DNA of 64,000 nucleotides from Oceanicaulis sp. (GTDB lineage: Bacteria; Pseudomonadota; Alphaproteobacteria; Caulobacterales; Maricaulaceae), in assembly GCA_040112665.1 (NCBI GenBank), contig CP157796.1, forward strand, positions 2,071,501 through 2,135,500, in the 5' to 3' direction. The notes below the pieces were generated by a model that saw nothing but the letters and a program-made list of their open reading frames with translations, had not been told where the DNA came from and did no database searches. Each line of letters begins with the position of its first letter. Position 1 is the first letter of the stretch. Of this stretch, positions 23,142 through 34,043 are shown piece after piece. The translations under genes were made by a program, and so were the position numbers.

Positions 23142-25028
23142 CTATCGCGCCGCCTTCACCTCCTCGATCCAGGCTTCGACGCGCTGTTCGAGCAGCGGCA
23201 GGGGCAGAGGCCCCGCGGTCAGAACGGCGTCGTGGAAGCCGCCCCAGCGGAAATCCTCGCCGAGCTCGGACTGGGCGCGCGCGAGCAGGTCCTGGATGGT
23301 GATCATGCCGATCTTGTAGCTCACCGCCTGGCCCGGCCAGACGATGTAGCGCTCGACCTCCGGAGTGATGTCGCCCTCGGTCATCGGCGTGTTCTCGAGC
23401 ATGTACGCAATGGCCTCTTCGCGGGTCCAGCGATGGTGGTGGATGCCGGTGTCGACCACCAGGCGCACCGCCCTGAACACCTCGTAGGACAGCCGGCCGA
23501 AGTCCGAATACGGGTCCTCATAGAACCCCATCTCCTTGCCGAGCCACTCGGTGTAGAGCGCCCAGCCCTCGCCGTAGGCCGAGTTCCAGGCGAGCTTCTG
23601 GAACATGGGAAGGTCCTGCAGCTCCATCGCCAGCGCGATCTGGAAATGGTGGCCCGGCGCACCTTCATGCAGCGACAGGCTTTCAAGCAGGTAGGTGGGA
23701 TTGTCCGCCATGTCGGCGAGGTTCACGTAGTAGTATCCCGGCCGCGAGCCATCGAGGGCCGGCTGGTTGTAGAACGCGCCGGTGGCGGTCGCTTCGCGCC
23801 AGGCTTCGACGCGGCGCACCTCGAGGCCGGCCTGGGGCAGGGTGTCGAAGTATTGCGGCGCGGCGGCCATGACCTCGTCGATCACCGCGGTGGCGCGGTC
23901 GAGATACTCCTGCCGGCCCTCGTCGGTGTTGGGCAGCTGGAAGCGCTCGGCGGTGCGCATGTACTCGAAGAACTCCTGTAGCGAGCCCTCAAAGCCCACC
24001 TCGGCCATGATCCCGCGCATCTCCTCGTGGATGCGATCGACTTCGGCGAGGCCCGTCTGGTGGATCTCTTCGGCGGTCATGTCCGGGAAGGTGGTGAACT
24101 GGGCGAGCGAGGCGGCGTAGGCTTCCTCACCGTTCGGCAGCTTCCAGACGCCGGCGCGCGTGTCGGCTTCGGCCTCCATCTCCGCAAGCGCGGCGATGTA
24201 GCGCTCGATCGCCGGGCGGAAGTTCTCCGTCAGCGCTTCACGCGCGGCGGCGAGCAGTTCGGCCTCGCGCTCCTCGGAGAGGTCCAGCGCGCCGACCTTT
24301 TCGGCGAAGTCCGCGTAGATCGCGTTGGGCTCCGCGCCGTCTTCATAGGGCGCGCCGGAGATCAGCGCGGTCGCGCTGGCGGTCAGGCGGGGATAGGCGA
24401 AAAGCGGCAGCCGCACGCCGTTCTCGGCGCGTTCGAGCGCGCGTGCGGTCAGAACATCGACCTGTCCGCCCATGCCCTCCAGCCGTGACACATAGGCCTC
24501 GGCGTGGGCCTCTTCGGCGACGCGGTGATTGTTGATCATGAAGGTGGCCAGCCCCGAGACCGCGTCCCCCATCGGCGAGAACGCGTAGCGGCTGTCGCGG
24601 ACGGCGTGCTGGCGCGCCTCGTTCTCGGCCTGCAAAAGGAAGAAGTCGTAGGAGATCTTCGCCTGGTCGTTCAGCGAATCCCGGTCGAACCTCTCCTGCA
24701 TGGTGCGGGCGTAGCCCTGCGTCCGCGCGAAATTTTCCTCGATCGCGGCGTCCGAGCTGTCGTCCCACTCGCCATAGTCCGGCCCGCCGATCATCCCCAG
24801 ATACGTGCGCGCCTGCGGCGACCGGGCGATCTCTGCTTCGAAGATCTCCTGGAAGAAGGCGTAAAGGCGTTCGCTCTCGGTTTGCTCGGCGTTCTGTTCG
24901 GCGGCTGCGGCCGGGGCCTGAAGCGCAGCGGCGGCGGCGCCCGCCGTGTGTCCGTGGCTGTCGTCGGAGAAACCGGCGGCGGAGAGCAGCGCGGCTGCGG
25001 CCGCGCCGGTGAGAAGCGTCTTTAACAT
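23142..25028 (-). CDS. DUF885 family secreted hydrolase-like protein
   Basis: Secreted protein of 628 residues in the DUF885 family, which is related to zinc carboxypeptidase-like (M3/M32-fold) peptidases. A signal peptide occupies residues 1-20, followed by an Ala-rich linker. The family hallmark LHEGAPGHHFQIALA (around residue 446) is an HExxxHH-like putative metal-binding motif, and SAYGEGWALYTEW and GQAVSYKIG follow as in other members. No biochemical function is firmly established for most DUF885 proteins; a peptidase acting on envelope peptides is plausible. It interrupts the flagellar genes, lying convergent to fliE and divergent from fliQ. No sign of horizontal transfer in base composition. 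Confidence 0.9.
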   Translation of the reverse strand: MLKTLLTGAAAAALLSAAGFSDDSHGHTAGAAAAALQAPAAAAEQNAEQTESERLYAFFQEIFEAEIARSPQARTYLGMIGGPDYGEWDDSSDAAIEENFARTQGYARTMQERFDRDSLNDQAKISYDFFLLQAENEARQHAVRDSRYAFSPMGDAVSGLATFMINNHRVAEEAHAEAYVSRLEGMGGQVDVLTARALERAENGVRLPLFAYPRLTASATALISGAPYEDGAEPNAIYADFAEKVGALDLSEEREAELLAAAREALTENFRPAIERYIAALAEMEAEADTRAGVWKLPNGEEAYAASLAQFTTFPDMTAEEIHQTGLAEVDRIHEEMRGIMAEVGFEGSLQEFFEYMRTAERFQLPNTDEGRQEYLDRATAVIDEVMAAAPQYFDTLPQAGLEVRRVEAWREATATGAFYNQPALDGSRPGYYYVNLADMADNPTYLLESLSLHEGAPGHHFQIALAMELQDLPMFQKLAWNSAYGEGWALYTEWLGKEMGFYEDPYSDFGRLSYEVFRAVRLVVDTGIHHHRWTREEAIAYMLENTPMTEGDITPEVERYIVWPGQAVSYKIGMITIQDLLARAQSELGEDFRWGGFHDAVLTAGPLPLPLLEQRVEAWIEEVKAAR

Positions 25029-25151
25029 GAGTGTCTCCCCTTCGGGCGCTGAGCCCCGAATTCCATAATTTGTGTAGGGAGCTAAGCACGCGCCTCAGCG
25101 CAAAGGGAAGCGCCGGAGGCCGTTCCTGTCCGCATCTTAATGCATGCGCGA

Positions 25152-25189
25152 TTAACCCGCCTTCAATCTTCGTTAACCGCGATGGTTAA
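25152..25189 (+). promoter_or_regulatory. Candidate CtrA sites upstream of fliQ
   Basis: TTAA-CCCGCCT-TCAA (25152-25166) is one base from the CtrA consensus TTAA-N7-TTAA. A perfect TTAACCAT half-site lies on the minus strand at 25182-25189. The Caulobacter fliQ promoter is a classical CtrA target. The positions relative to transcription start are unknown. Confidence 0.45.
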
Positions 25190-25221
25190 CCTTTGGTGCG
25201 GGCGCAGAATCCGCCCAAAGG
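25190..25221 (+). other. Inverted repeat in the fliQ upstream region
   Basis: CCTTTGG (25190-25196) and CCAAAGG (25215-25221) pair, with an inner GCGG/CCGC. It lies 45 bp before the fliQ start and could be a leader hairpin or an operator. It partly adjoins the CtrA half-site. No more can be said from sequence. Confidence 0.3.
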
Positions 25222-25266
25222 TACCTGCGCGCCGGAGGTTCGGCGCGGCGAGCGGCGAGAAACGCC

Positions 25267-25530
25267 ATGACGGCAGGCGAAGTCCTCGACATCGGCGCTG
25301 AAGCGATCTGGGTGATGCTGGCCATGGCCGCGCCGGTCATGCTGATCGGGCTCGCCGTCGGCGTGGTGATCGCGCTGTTGCAAGCGCTGACCCAGGTGCA
25401 GGAAATGACGCTGGTCTTCGTGCCGAAGATCATCGCGATCTTCCTGGCGCTTTTGATCTTCCTGCCGCTGATGGGCGCGCTTCTCGCCGGCTTCATGCAG
25501 ACGATCGCCGACCGCATCGTGGCGGGCTAG
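25267..25530 (+). CDS. fliQ: Flagellar export gate protein FliQ
   Basis: FliQ (87 residues), a two-helix inner-membrane component of the flagellar type III export gate. Helices lie at about residues 17-40 and 52-75. The family segment AVGVVIALLQALTQVQEMTLVFVPK (split here as ALLQALTQVQEMTL and VFVPKIIA) is intact. It starts the fliQ-fliR-flhB operon; fliR begins 4 bp after its stop. In Caulobacter the equivalent operon is CtrA-controlled, and TTAA-type elements lie upstream here. Confidence 0.97.
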   Translation: MTAGEVLDIGAEAIWVMLAMAAPVMLIGLAVGVVIALLQALTQVQEMTLVFVPKIIAIFLALLIFLPLMGALLAGFMQTIADRIVAG

Positions 25531-25534
25531 GCCG

Positions 25535-26305
25535 ATGGGCGGAACCGCCGTCTTCGGGTTCGACCTGCCCTACACGGTCTTCGCCGCCGCGATGGTGTTC
25601 GCCAGGCTCGGCGCGATCCTGATGCTGCTGCCGGGGATCGGGGAGACCTCGATCCCGCCACGCATCCGGCTGAGCTTCGCGCTGGCCTTCTCTCTCGTCA
25701 TCGGCCCGGTGATCGCGCCGCAATTGCCTCCCGCGCCGGAAAGCCTCGTGGCGATGTCGGGTCTGATCGCGATGGAGGCGGTGATCGGCCTCATGGTCGG
25801 CGCCGCGGCGCGCTTTCTTCTGATGGCGGGCGCGGTGGCCGGTCAGGTGATCGGCTATCAGACCGGCTTGGCGATGGCGCAGAGCTTCGATCCCACGCAG
25901 GGCCAGTCCGGCGCCTTGCCCGCCCAGTTCCTGAACCTTCTTTTCATGGTGCTGATCTTTGCGACCAACCTGCATCATCTGCTGCTGCAGGCCGCCGCCG
26001 GGTCCTACACGCTGATGCCTGCGGGCGAAGCGCCGATGTGGGCGGACGCGGCGCAATGGGCGCTGGGGCTGTTCGCGGACGCCTTCCTTCTGGGCATGCA
26101 GATCGCCGCGCCGCTGATCGCCTTCGGGCTGATCTTCTATCTGGGCCTGGGCGTGCTCTCCCGGCTGATGCCGCAGGCGCAGATCTTCTTCATCGCCATG
26201 CCGCTGAACATCCTGGTGGGCTTTTCGATCCTGGCGATCACGCTGGGCGCGGTCGCTCTGGCGTTCCTCGACCGGTTCGAGCGCTTCGCCGTGACGCTGA
26301 GCTGA
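25535..26305 (+). CDS. fliR: Flagellar export gate protein FliR
   Basis: FliR (256 residues), single-copy inner-membrane component that caps the FliP/FliQ gate. About six hydrophobic helices. Family features are FARLGAILMLLPGIGE (about residues 21-36), AGQVIGYQTGLAMAQSFDP (about 105-124) and the late FFIAMPLNILVGF. Separated from fliQ and flhB by 4 bp each, so co-translated. Together with FlhB it forms the export path for rod, hook and flagellin subunits. Confidence 0.97.
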   Translation: MGGTAVFGFDLPYTVFAAAMVFARLGAILMLLPGIGETSIPPRIRLSFALAFSLVIGPVIAPQLPPAPESLVAMSGLIAMEAVIGLMVGAAARFLLMAGAVAGQVIGYQTGLAMAQSFDPTQGQSGALPAQFLNLLFMVLIFATNLHHLLLQAAAGSYTLMPAGEAPMWADAAQWALGLFADAFLLGMQIAAPLIAFGLIFYLGLGVLSRLMPQAQIFFIAMPLNILVGFSILAITLGAVALAFLDRFERFAVTLS

Positions 26306-26309
26306 CGCC

Positions 26310-27383
26310 ATGGCTGAAGGCGAAGACAAGTCAGCCAAGACAGAACAGCCCACCGAGCGGCGCCTGAAAAAGGCCCGCGAGGAGGGCGACGTCCCCAAAA
26401 GCCAGGAGATTTCGGGCTGGTTCACGCTGGCCGCCGGGCTCGCCGTGTTCGCTTTCATGGCGCCGGCCGTCAGCTCCGACCTCGCGGGCGCGCTTCAGAT
26501 CTTTCTCGCCCGGCCCCATGAGATGAGCCTTCAGTCCGGCGCCGCGCTGGAGCTCGCGGCCGCGACCGGCTTCCGGCTGCTGGTGATCATGGGCTTCGTG
26601 TTTCTCGTGCTCATGATCGCCGCAGCGGCGGGCAATCTCGTCCAGCACGGGCTGATGTTCACGCCCAAGAAGATCGCGCCCAAGCTCGACAAGCTGAACC
26701 CCGTCAACGGGTTCAAGCGCATGTTCGGGCCCGAGGGCTGGGTCAATTTCTTCAAGGGCGTGGGAAAGATGGTGCTGGTCGGCGCAGCGGTGGCCGTCGT
26801 GATGTGGCCGCGCCGCGACGAGCTTTCGGTCCTGCCTGCGCTGGCCCCGATCGGGCTTCTGCAGGAGATCTATTCGGCGTCGATCCAGCTGCTGATCGCC
26901 GCCCTGATCGTCTACGCGCTGATCGCGGCGGCCGATTTCGCCTTTCAGCGCCATCAGTTCATCGACCGCAACAAGATGAGCCTGAAAGAGATCAAGGACG
27001 AGTACAAGGAGACCGAGGGCGATCCCATGGTGCGCGCCAAGCTGCGCCAGATCCGTCAGGAGCGCGCGCAGCGCCGGATGATGGCCAAGGTGCCGAACGC
27101 GGCCGTGGTGATCACCAACCCGACGCACTACGCCGTCGCGCTGGAGTACGAGCAGGGCCGGACCCCCGCCCCGATCTGCGTGGCCAAGGGCCTGGACGCG
27201 GTCGCGCTGCGCATCCGCGAACTAGCCGAGGAAAACGATGTGCCGATCGTCGAGGACCCGCCGCTCGCCCGCGCGCTTCACGCCACAGTCGATTTCGACG
27301 AGCCGATCCCGCCCGAGCAGTACGCCGCCGTCGCCAAAGTGATCGGCTACGTCCTCAGCCTGAAAGGCGAGAATCGGAGCTAG
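26310..27383 (+). CDS. flhB: Flagellar export switch protein FlhB
   Basis: FlhB (357 residues) of the flagellar type III export apparatus, which switches substrate class from rod/hook to filament. It begins with the conserved DKSAKTEQPTERRLKKARE stretch, followed by four transmembrane helices (about residues 30-50, 85-110, 140-160, 185-210). The cytoplasmic domain carries the autocleavage motif NPTHYAVAL at about residues 270-278, where cleavage between Asn and Pro drives the switch. Intact length. Last of fliQ-fliR-flhB; cckA follows 85 bp later on the same strand. Confidence 0.97.
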   Translation: MAEGEDKSAKTEQPTERRLKKAREEGDVPKSQEISGWFTLAAGLAVFAFMAPAVSSDLAGALQIFLARPHEMSLQSGAALELAAATGFRLLVIMGFVFLVLMIAAAAGNLVQHGLMFTPKKIAPKLDKLNPVNGFKRMFGPEGWVNFFKGVGKMVLVGAAVAVVMWPRRDELSVLPALAPIGLLQEIYSASIQLLIAALIVYALIAAADFAFQRHQFIDRNKMSLKEIKDEYKETEGDPMVRAKLRQIRQERAQRRMMAKVPNAAVVITNPTHYAVALEYEQGRTPAPICVAKGLDAVALRIRELAEENDVPIVEDPPLARALHATVDFDEPIPPEQYAAVAKVIGYVLSLKGENRS

Positions 27384-27401
27384 GGCGGAGCGCGCGAAAC
27401 T

Positions 27402-27409
27402 ATGGTTAA
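27402..27409 (-). promoter_or_regulatory. CtrA half-site upstream of cckA
   Basis: The minus strand reads TTAACCAT, the preferred CtrA half-site, 60 bp before the cckA start in the 85-bp flhB-cckA gap. One 8-mer alone is weak evidence, but the gene's role in the CtrA phosphorelay makes it relevant. Confidence 0.35.
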
Positions 27410-27468
27410 CTTCCGTCTATGATGCTTGAGGGCCGAATCGCAGTGTCTGGCCCGACCGGAGCCCGCCC

Positions 27469-30036
27469 ATGACCGACGTCTCCGCCCGCCCCGAAACCGA
27501 CGACGCGCAGGACGCGCCCGCTGAAACGCGCGCCGAGGCGCCCGCTCAGCCCGCCAGACCGCGCGAGGGGATGATGGCCCGGCCTCTGGTCCGGGTGCTG
27601 TTCTGGGCGGCGAGCCTGATGGCGCTGGCCGCAGCAGCGGTGGCGATCATCGCCGGCGCGGGTGCAGGCTGGCACGGCGTGGTGCTTCTGTCGGGCATCG
27701 CCTGCGTGGCGCTGCTTTTAATGTATGCGCTCGCCGCCGGTGAGGCCGCTGGACGCGCGCTCAACGCGCCCGCAGCGCCCGCCGCCGGCGCGCCCACGCT
27801 GGCGTCCGCCGCGCTCGACGCGATCTCCGATCCTGTGCTGGTCACCGCGCCCGACGGCCGACCGGTGCAGGCCAACGCCGCCTACCGCGCGCTGTGCGAA
27901 GCCGGTGATCCGGGCGCGGGCCTGGGCGTACTGAGCCCGCCCGAGCGGCTGTTCTCCGGTGCGGGCGCAGGCGCGATCTACCGGCTTGCGCGCGCTGCAG
28001 CGAACGGCGAGCGGGCGAGCGAACAGGTCGGCCGGCTGGAATTCGGTCCCGAAGGCGCGGCGGTCTATGTCGCCGAAGCCTCGCCGATGACGCGCGGCGG
28101 CGCCGTCTGGCGCTTCCAGGTCGCTCGTGACGAGGCCGGGTCTGCGGTCGATCACGCGCCGGACTGGGCCGAGCGCGCCCCGGTGGGCCTGTTTCTGGCC
28201 GACGCCGAAGGCCGGGTTCTGGGCGCGAACACGACGCTTCGCGGCTGGATCGGGGCGGGCGAGACCCAGCCGCTCAAGCTCAAGGATTTCCTGGCCGGCG
28301 ACGGCGCGGCCGCCTTCGCCCGCTCGCGCGGGTCGGACGGCCCGGTGCGCCTGGACGCCCGGCTGGTCGCGCGCGAAGGGGTGGAGAGCCCGATCGTGCT
28401 CGGCATCGAATGGGGCGACGAGCGGCCTGCGCTCGCGCGCTGCGTGGTCTACGGGCTCAGCGCGACAGGCGCGCCTCCGGGGCTGGCTCAGATCGCCAGG
28501 ACCTCCGGCGCGAAGCCCGGGCGCACTTTCGACGACATGTTCGCCTCCGCGCCCTTCGGCGTGGCGCGCCTGGACGCCGCCGATCCGATGAACGCGATGA
28601 TCGAGGACGCCAACCCCGCGCTGCTTCAGCTTTCGGGCGGGGCGGCCGTTCCGGGAGCGAAATTCGCCGAGCTGTTCGAGGCCGGCGATGCGCTCGAAGC
28701 CGCCTTCGAACGGGCGCTGTCGGGCAGTGGCGAGCCTGGAGAGGCGCGCATGGGCCATGAAGACAAGCCCGTCCACGTCTTCCTCGCGCCCGCCCGCGGC
28801 GGCAAGCGCGCGGCTTATGTGGTCGACGTCTCGGCCTGGAAGGCGCTGGAATCCCAGGTCGCGCACGCCGGCAAGATGCAGGCGGTCGGCCAGCTCGCCA
28901 GCGGCGTGGCGCACGATTTCAACAACATGCTCACCGCGATCCGGCTCAATGTCGGCGAGCTGCTCAATCGCCATCCGGTCGGCGATCCGAGCTATCAGGA
29001 CCTGCAGCAGATCAACTCCACCGCCGTGCGCCAGGCCGCCCTGGTGAAGAAGTTGCTCGCCTTCTCCTCCAAGCAGACCTTCCGCATGACCGTGTTCGAC
29101 GTCGCCGACGTGCTGTCGGACTGCTCGGTCATGCTCGACCAGATCCTCGAAGAGACGGTGAAGCTAGAGGTTCGCCACGGCCGCGACCTGCCCATGGTCC
29201 GCGCCGACCGCAACCAGATCGACAACATTCTGGTCAATCTCGCCACGAACGCTCGGGACGCCATGAGGTCCAAGGGCGGCGGCACGCTGACCATCACCAC
29301 CGAAGCGGTCGACGCAGAAGCCGTGCGCGCGGCCGGCGCGGCCGAGCCGCGCGAGGGCGCCTGGGCGGCGATCCATGTCGCCGACACCGGCTGCGGCATG
29401 GACGACGCCACGCGGAAGAAGATCTTCGAGCCCTTCTTCACCACCAAGGCGACCGGGGAGGGGACCGGCCTGGGTCTCGCCACCGTGTACGGCATCGTCC
29501 AGCAGTCCGGCGGCCATCTCGCCGTGCAGTCCGAGCCGGGCGTGGGCACCACCTTCTCGATCTATCTGCCCGGTCACGCGCCGACCGTGGAGGAAACCGC
29601 CGAGATCGAAGCGGAGACCGAGAAGAAGACCGCCGAACCCAAACCCGCCGACCTCGCGGGCCACGGCCGGATCCTGCTGGTCGAGGACGAGGACGCGGTG
29701 CGCGCGATCGCAGCCAAGACGCTGGCCCGGCGCGGCTATGAAGTGGTCGAAGCCTGTGACGGCGAGGAGGCGCTGGAGATCCTTGAGGAGAACCCCGGCA
29801 CGTTCGATCTTCTGATCTCCGACGTGGTGATGCCCGGCATGGACGGGCCGACCCTGCTCGACGAAGCGCGGCCGCATCTGGGCGCCGCGCGCGTGGTGTT
29901 CATCTCCGGCTACGCCGAGGAGGAGTTCTCCGACCGGCTGTCGTCCGATCTCGATATCTCCTTCCTGCCCAAGCCCTTCGACATCCAGCAGCTCGCCGAG
30001 CGGGTGAAGACCGAGCTCGACGCGGCGCGCGCCTGA
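27469..30036 (+). CDS. cckA: Hybrid histidine kinase CckA
   Basis: CckA, the hybrid kinase/phosphatase that, through ChpT, phosphorylates CtrA and CpdR in alphaproteobacteria. The 855-residue protein has two N-terminal transmembrane helices (about 40-60 and 64-85), PAS-like regions between about 110 and 450, and a HisKA domain with phospho-acceptor His482 (GVAHDFNNML). An HATPase domain follows, with N, G1 (DTGCGMD) and G2 (GEGTGLGLATVYGIV) boxes. The C-terminal receiver (about 735-850) has phospho-acceptor Asp785 in ISDVVMPGMDG and lysine in LPKPFD. Domain order and the HisKA sequence match CckA rather than PleC or DivJ. A CtrA half-site upstream hints at feedback. Confidence 0.93.
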   Translation: MTDVSARPETDDAQDAPAETRAEAPAQPARPREGMMARPLVRVLFWAASLMALAAAAVAIIAGAGAGWHGVVLLSGIACVALLLMYALAAGEAAGRALNAPAAPAAGAPTLASAALDAISDPVLVTAPDGRPVQANAAYRALCEAGDPGAGLGVLSPPERLFSGAGAGAIYRLARAAANGERASEQVGRLEFGPEGAAVYVAEASPMTRGGAVWRFQVARDEAGSAVDHAPDWAERAPVGLFLADAEGRVLGANTTLRGWIGAGETQPLKLKDFLAGDGAAAFARSRGSDGPVRLDARLVAREGVESPIVLGIEWGDERPALARCVVYGLSATGAPPGLAQIARTSGAKPGRTFDDMFASAPFGVARLDAADPMNAMIEDANPALLQLSGGAAVPGAKFAELFEAGDALEAAFERALSGSGEPGEARMGHEDKPVHVFLAPARGGKRAAYVVDVSAWKALESQVAHAGKMQAVGQLASGVAHDFNNMLTAIRLNVGELLNRHPVGDPSYQDLQQINSTAVRQAALVKKLLAFSSKQTFRMTVFDVADVLSDCSVMLDQILEETVKLEVRHGRDLPMVRADRNQIDNILVNLATNARDAMRSKGGGTLTITTEAVDAEAVRAAGAAEPREGAWAAIHVADTGCGMDDATRKKIFEPFFTTKATGEGTGLGLATVYGIVQQSGGHLAVQSEPGVGTTFSIYLPGHAPTVEETAEIEAETEKKTAEPKPADLAGHGRILLVEDEDAVRAIAAKTLARRGYEVVEACDGEEALEILEENPGTFDLLISDVVMPGMDGPTLLDEARPHLGAARVVFISGYAEEEFSDRLSSDLDISFLPKPFDIQQLAERVKTELDAARA

Positions 30037-30062
30037 GCCGGGTGTTCGCCGGCCCTTTTAAT

Positions 30063-30077
30063 GTTCCTGTTGCGTTC
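30063..30077 (+). promoter_or_regulatory. LexA SOS box of recA
   Basis: GTTC-CTGTTGC-GTTC matches the alphaproteobacterial LexA consensus GTTC-N7-GTTC. It overlaps a likely -35 element TTGCGT (30070-30075), which is 17 bp from TACGGA (30093-30098). LexA bound here would block the recA promoter until DNA damage. Consensus and recA location together make this convincing. Confidence 0.85.
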
Positions 30078-30146
30078 GCGGAACGAAACCGGTACGGATA
30101 GCTGCGTTGCCCGACTCGGGCGGAGCGTGGAATAAGGGTGAGGACG

Positions 30147-31232
<1,086 letters not shown>

Positions 31233-31374
31233 GCTGTTATTTCAGCCACGGCGTGAAAATCTGGAACGCGCGCTTGGCGAAGCCGGGCGCGCGTTCGTAT
31301 ATGTGCGCCAGCAAATCGATGCGGGCGAGGCCCGCGACCCGACGTGAGCGCCGCGACGGCGCACGGAGAGCCTG

Positions 31375-34041
31375 ATGACCGCCTTGCGCGACATTCGCCG
31401 CCAATTCCTCGACTTCTTCGCCGGGCAAGGCCATGACGTCGTTCAGTCCGCGCCGCTGGTGCCCCAGGACGATCCGACGCTTCTGTTCGTCAACGCCGGC
31501 ATGGTGCCGTTCAAGAACGTGTTCACCGGCGTGGAGCGGCGTGACAATCCGCGCGCGGCGAGCTCGCAGAAATGCGTGCGCGCGGGCGGCAAGCACAACG
31601 ATCTCGACAATGTCGGCTACACCGCCCGGCACCACACCTTCTTCGAGATGCTCGGAAATTTCTCGTTCGGCGATTACTTCAAGGCCGAGGCGATCGAGTA
31701 TTCCTGGCGGCTGGTCACGCGCGAGTTCGGTTTGAACCCCGAGAAGCTTCTCGTCACCGTCTACGCCGACGACGACGAGGCGGCGGCGATCTGGAAGAAG
31801 GTCTCGGGCTTCTCCGACGACAAGATCATCCGCATCGCGACCAGCGATAACTTCTGGTCGATGGGCGACACCGGTCCGTGCGGGCCGTGCTCGGAGATCT
31901 TCTACGATCACGGCGACCACATCCCCGGCGGCCCTCCGGGAAGCCCCGACGAGGACGGCGACCGGTTCATCGAGATCTGGAACCTGGTCTTCATGCAGTT
32001 CGACCAGCAGGCGGACGGCTCGCGCAAGGACCTGCCCAAACCCTCGATCGACACCGGCATGGGCCTCGAGCGTATCGCCGCGGTGCTTCAGGGTGTGCAC
32101 GACAATTACGACGTGGACCTGTTCAAGACGCTGATCGGCGCCTCCCAGGAGGCGCTGAAGTCGAAGGCCGAAGGCCCTCAGGCGGCGAGCCACCGGGTGA
32201 TCGCCGACCATCTGCGCTCCTCGTGCTTCCTGATGGCCGACGGGGTCAGCCCGTCGAACGAAGGCCGCGGCTACGTGCTGCGCCGGATCATGCGCCGGGC
32301 CATGCGCCATGCGCACCTTCTGGGCGCGAGCGAACCGGTCATGCACACGCTCGCGCCGACGCTGGCGGCGGAAATGGGCGACGCCTTCCCCGAGCTCGAA
32401 CGCGCGCTTCCGGTGATCACCGAGACGCTGCGTGCCGAGGAGGAGCGCTTCCAGCGCACGCTCGGCCGCGGGCTGAGCCTGCTTGAAGAGGCCGCCGAAG
32501 GGCTCTCCGAAGGCGAGGCGCTGCCTGGCGAGACGGCGTTCAAGCTCTACGACACGTACGGCTTTCCGCTCGATCTGACCCAGGACGCGCTGCGCGCCAA
32601 GGGCCTGACGGTGGACACCGCCGGGTTTGAAAAAGCGATGGCCAAGCAGAAGGCCGACGCCCGCGCGAGCTGGTCGGGCTCGGGCGATGCAGCGACCGAG
32701 TCGCTCTGGTTCGATCTCAAGGCCAGGCTGGCCGAAACCGGCTTTGTCGGCTACGCCGCCGAGGAAGCGAACGGCGCCTTGCGCGCGATCGTCGCCGGCG
32801 GCGCGGAAGCCGATCACCTGACCGAAGGCGAAGACGCCGCGCTCGTGTTCGACCGCACCCCGTTCTACGCCGAAGGCGGCGGTCAGATCGGCGATAGCGG
32901 CGTGATCGAGTTCGAGAACGGCGCGATCTTCCGCGTCTCCGACACGCAGAAGCGCGCCGGCGCGCTCTACGCCCATCTGGGCAGGCTGGAGGCGGGACGG
33001 ATCGAGCCCGGTCTCGGCGCGGTGCTGAAGATCGACGGCGAGCGGCGGGCGAAGACCAAGTCCAACCACTCCGCGACCCACCTTCTGCACGCCGCGCTGC
33101 GTGACGTGCTCGGCCCGCACGTGACCCAGAAGGGCTCCTATGTGGGGCCCGACCGGCTGCGCTTCGACTTCTCGCACGGCAAGGCGCTGACCGCCGAGGA
33201 GACCGCTGCGATCGAAGCCCAGGTCAACGCGGTCATTCGCCAGAACGCGGCGGGCGATATTCGCGAGATGAGCCCTGACGCGGCGATCGAGGCCGGCGCG
33301 CTGGCCCTGTTCGGCGAAAAATACGGCGACAGCGTGCGCGTGCTGACCCTGGGCCGCGCGCTCGAAGACGGCGGCAAGGCCTATTCGGTCGAGCTGTGCG
33401 GCGGCACGCATGTCGCCCGCACCGGCGACATCGCGCTGTTCAAGATCGTGTCCGACAGCGCGGTCAGCGCCGGCGTGCGCCGCGTGGAAGCGCTGACCGG
33501 CGAAGCCGCCCGCCAGTGGCTGGAGACCGAAGCGGCCCGCGCGCGGGAGGCGGCGAACCGCCTGAAAGTGCCGACCGCCGAACTCGCCGAGCGCATCGCC
33601 GCGCTTCAGGACGAGCGCAAGAAACTCGATCGCGAGCTGGCCGAAGCGAAGAAGAAGCTCGCCATGGGCGGCGGTTCGGCTGCGGCCGCGCCGGGCCCTG
33701 AAGAGATCGCCGGGCTTAAATTCACCGGCCGCGTCGTCGAGGGCGTCGGCGGCAGGGATCTGCGCGGCCTCGTCGACGAAGCGCGCCAGGCCATGGGCTC
33801 GGGCGTTGCTGCGTTCGTGGGCGTGGTGGACGGCAAGGCGGCGCTGGCCGTGGGAGTCACCGACGATCTCGCCGGCCGGGTCGACGCGGTCGAGCTGGTC
33901 CGCGCCGGCTCTGCGGCCGTGGGCGGCAAGGGCGGGGGCGGCCGGCCCGACTTCGCGCAGGCCGGCGGCCCCGACGGCTCCAGGGCCGACGACGCGCTCG
34001 CGGCGATCCGTGAAGCGCTCGCCTCGGTCCCCGCGGCCTGA
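31375..34041 (+). CDS. alaS: Alanyl-tRNA synthetase
   Basis: AlaS (888 residues), charges tRNA-Ala and edits Ser/Gly mischarging. The class II catalytic core begins with [15 protein letters not shown] and [16 protein letters not shown] (about residues 13-52), with [11 protein letters not shown] later. The editing domain has the zinc-type HxxxH in [13 protein letters not shown] (about 563-575) and [10 protein letters not shown] (about 675-684). A C-terminal coiled-coil/C-Ala region with [12 protein letters not shown] closes the protein. Normal length. It also charges the tmRNA encoded later in this window. Follows recA by 142 bp, the common alphaproteobacterial order. Confidence 0.98.
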   Translation: MTALRDIRRQFLDFFAGQGHDVVQSAPLVPQDDPTLLFVNAGMVPFKNVFTGVERRDNPRAASSQKCVRAGGKHNDLDNVGYTARHHTFFEMLGNFSFGDYFKAEAIEYSWRLVTREFGLNPEKLLVTVYADDDEAAAIWKKVSGFSDDKIIRIATSDNFWSMGDTGPCGPCSEIFYDHGDHIPGGPPGSPDEDGDRFIEIWNLVFMQFDQQADGSRKDLPKPSIDTGMGLERIAAVLQGVHDNYDVDLFKTLIGASQEALKSKAEGPQAASHRVIADHLRSSCFLMADGVSPSNEGRGYVLRRIMRRAMRHAHLLGASEPVMHTLAPTLAAEMGDAFPELERALPVITETLRAEEERFQRTLGRGLSLLEEAAEGLSEGEALPGETAFKLYDTYGFPLDLTQDALRAKGLTVDTAGFEKAMAKQKADARASWSGSGDAATESLWFDLKARLAETGFVGYAAEEANGALRAIVAGGAEADHLTEGEDAALVFDRTPFYAEGGGQIGDSGVIEFENGAIFRVSDTQKRAGALYAHLGRLEAGRIEPGLGAVLKIDGERRAKTKSNHSATHLLHAALRDVLGPHVTQKGSYVGPDRLRFDFSHGKALTAEETAAIEAQVNAVIRQNAAGDIREMSPDAAIEAGALALFGEKYGDSVRVLTLGRALEDGGKAYSVELCGGTHVARTGDIALFKIVSDSAVSAGVRRVEALTGEAARQWLETEAARAREAANRLKVPTAELAERIAALQDERKKLDRELAEAKKKLAMGGGSAAAAPGPEEIAGLKFTGRVVEGVGGRDLRGLVDEARQAMGSGVAAFVGVVDGKAALAVGVTDDLAGRVDAVELVRAGSAAVGGKGGGGRPDFAQAGGPDGSRADDALAAIREALASVPAA

Positions 34042-34043
34042 GC

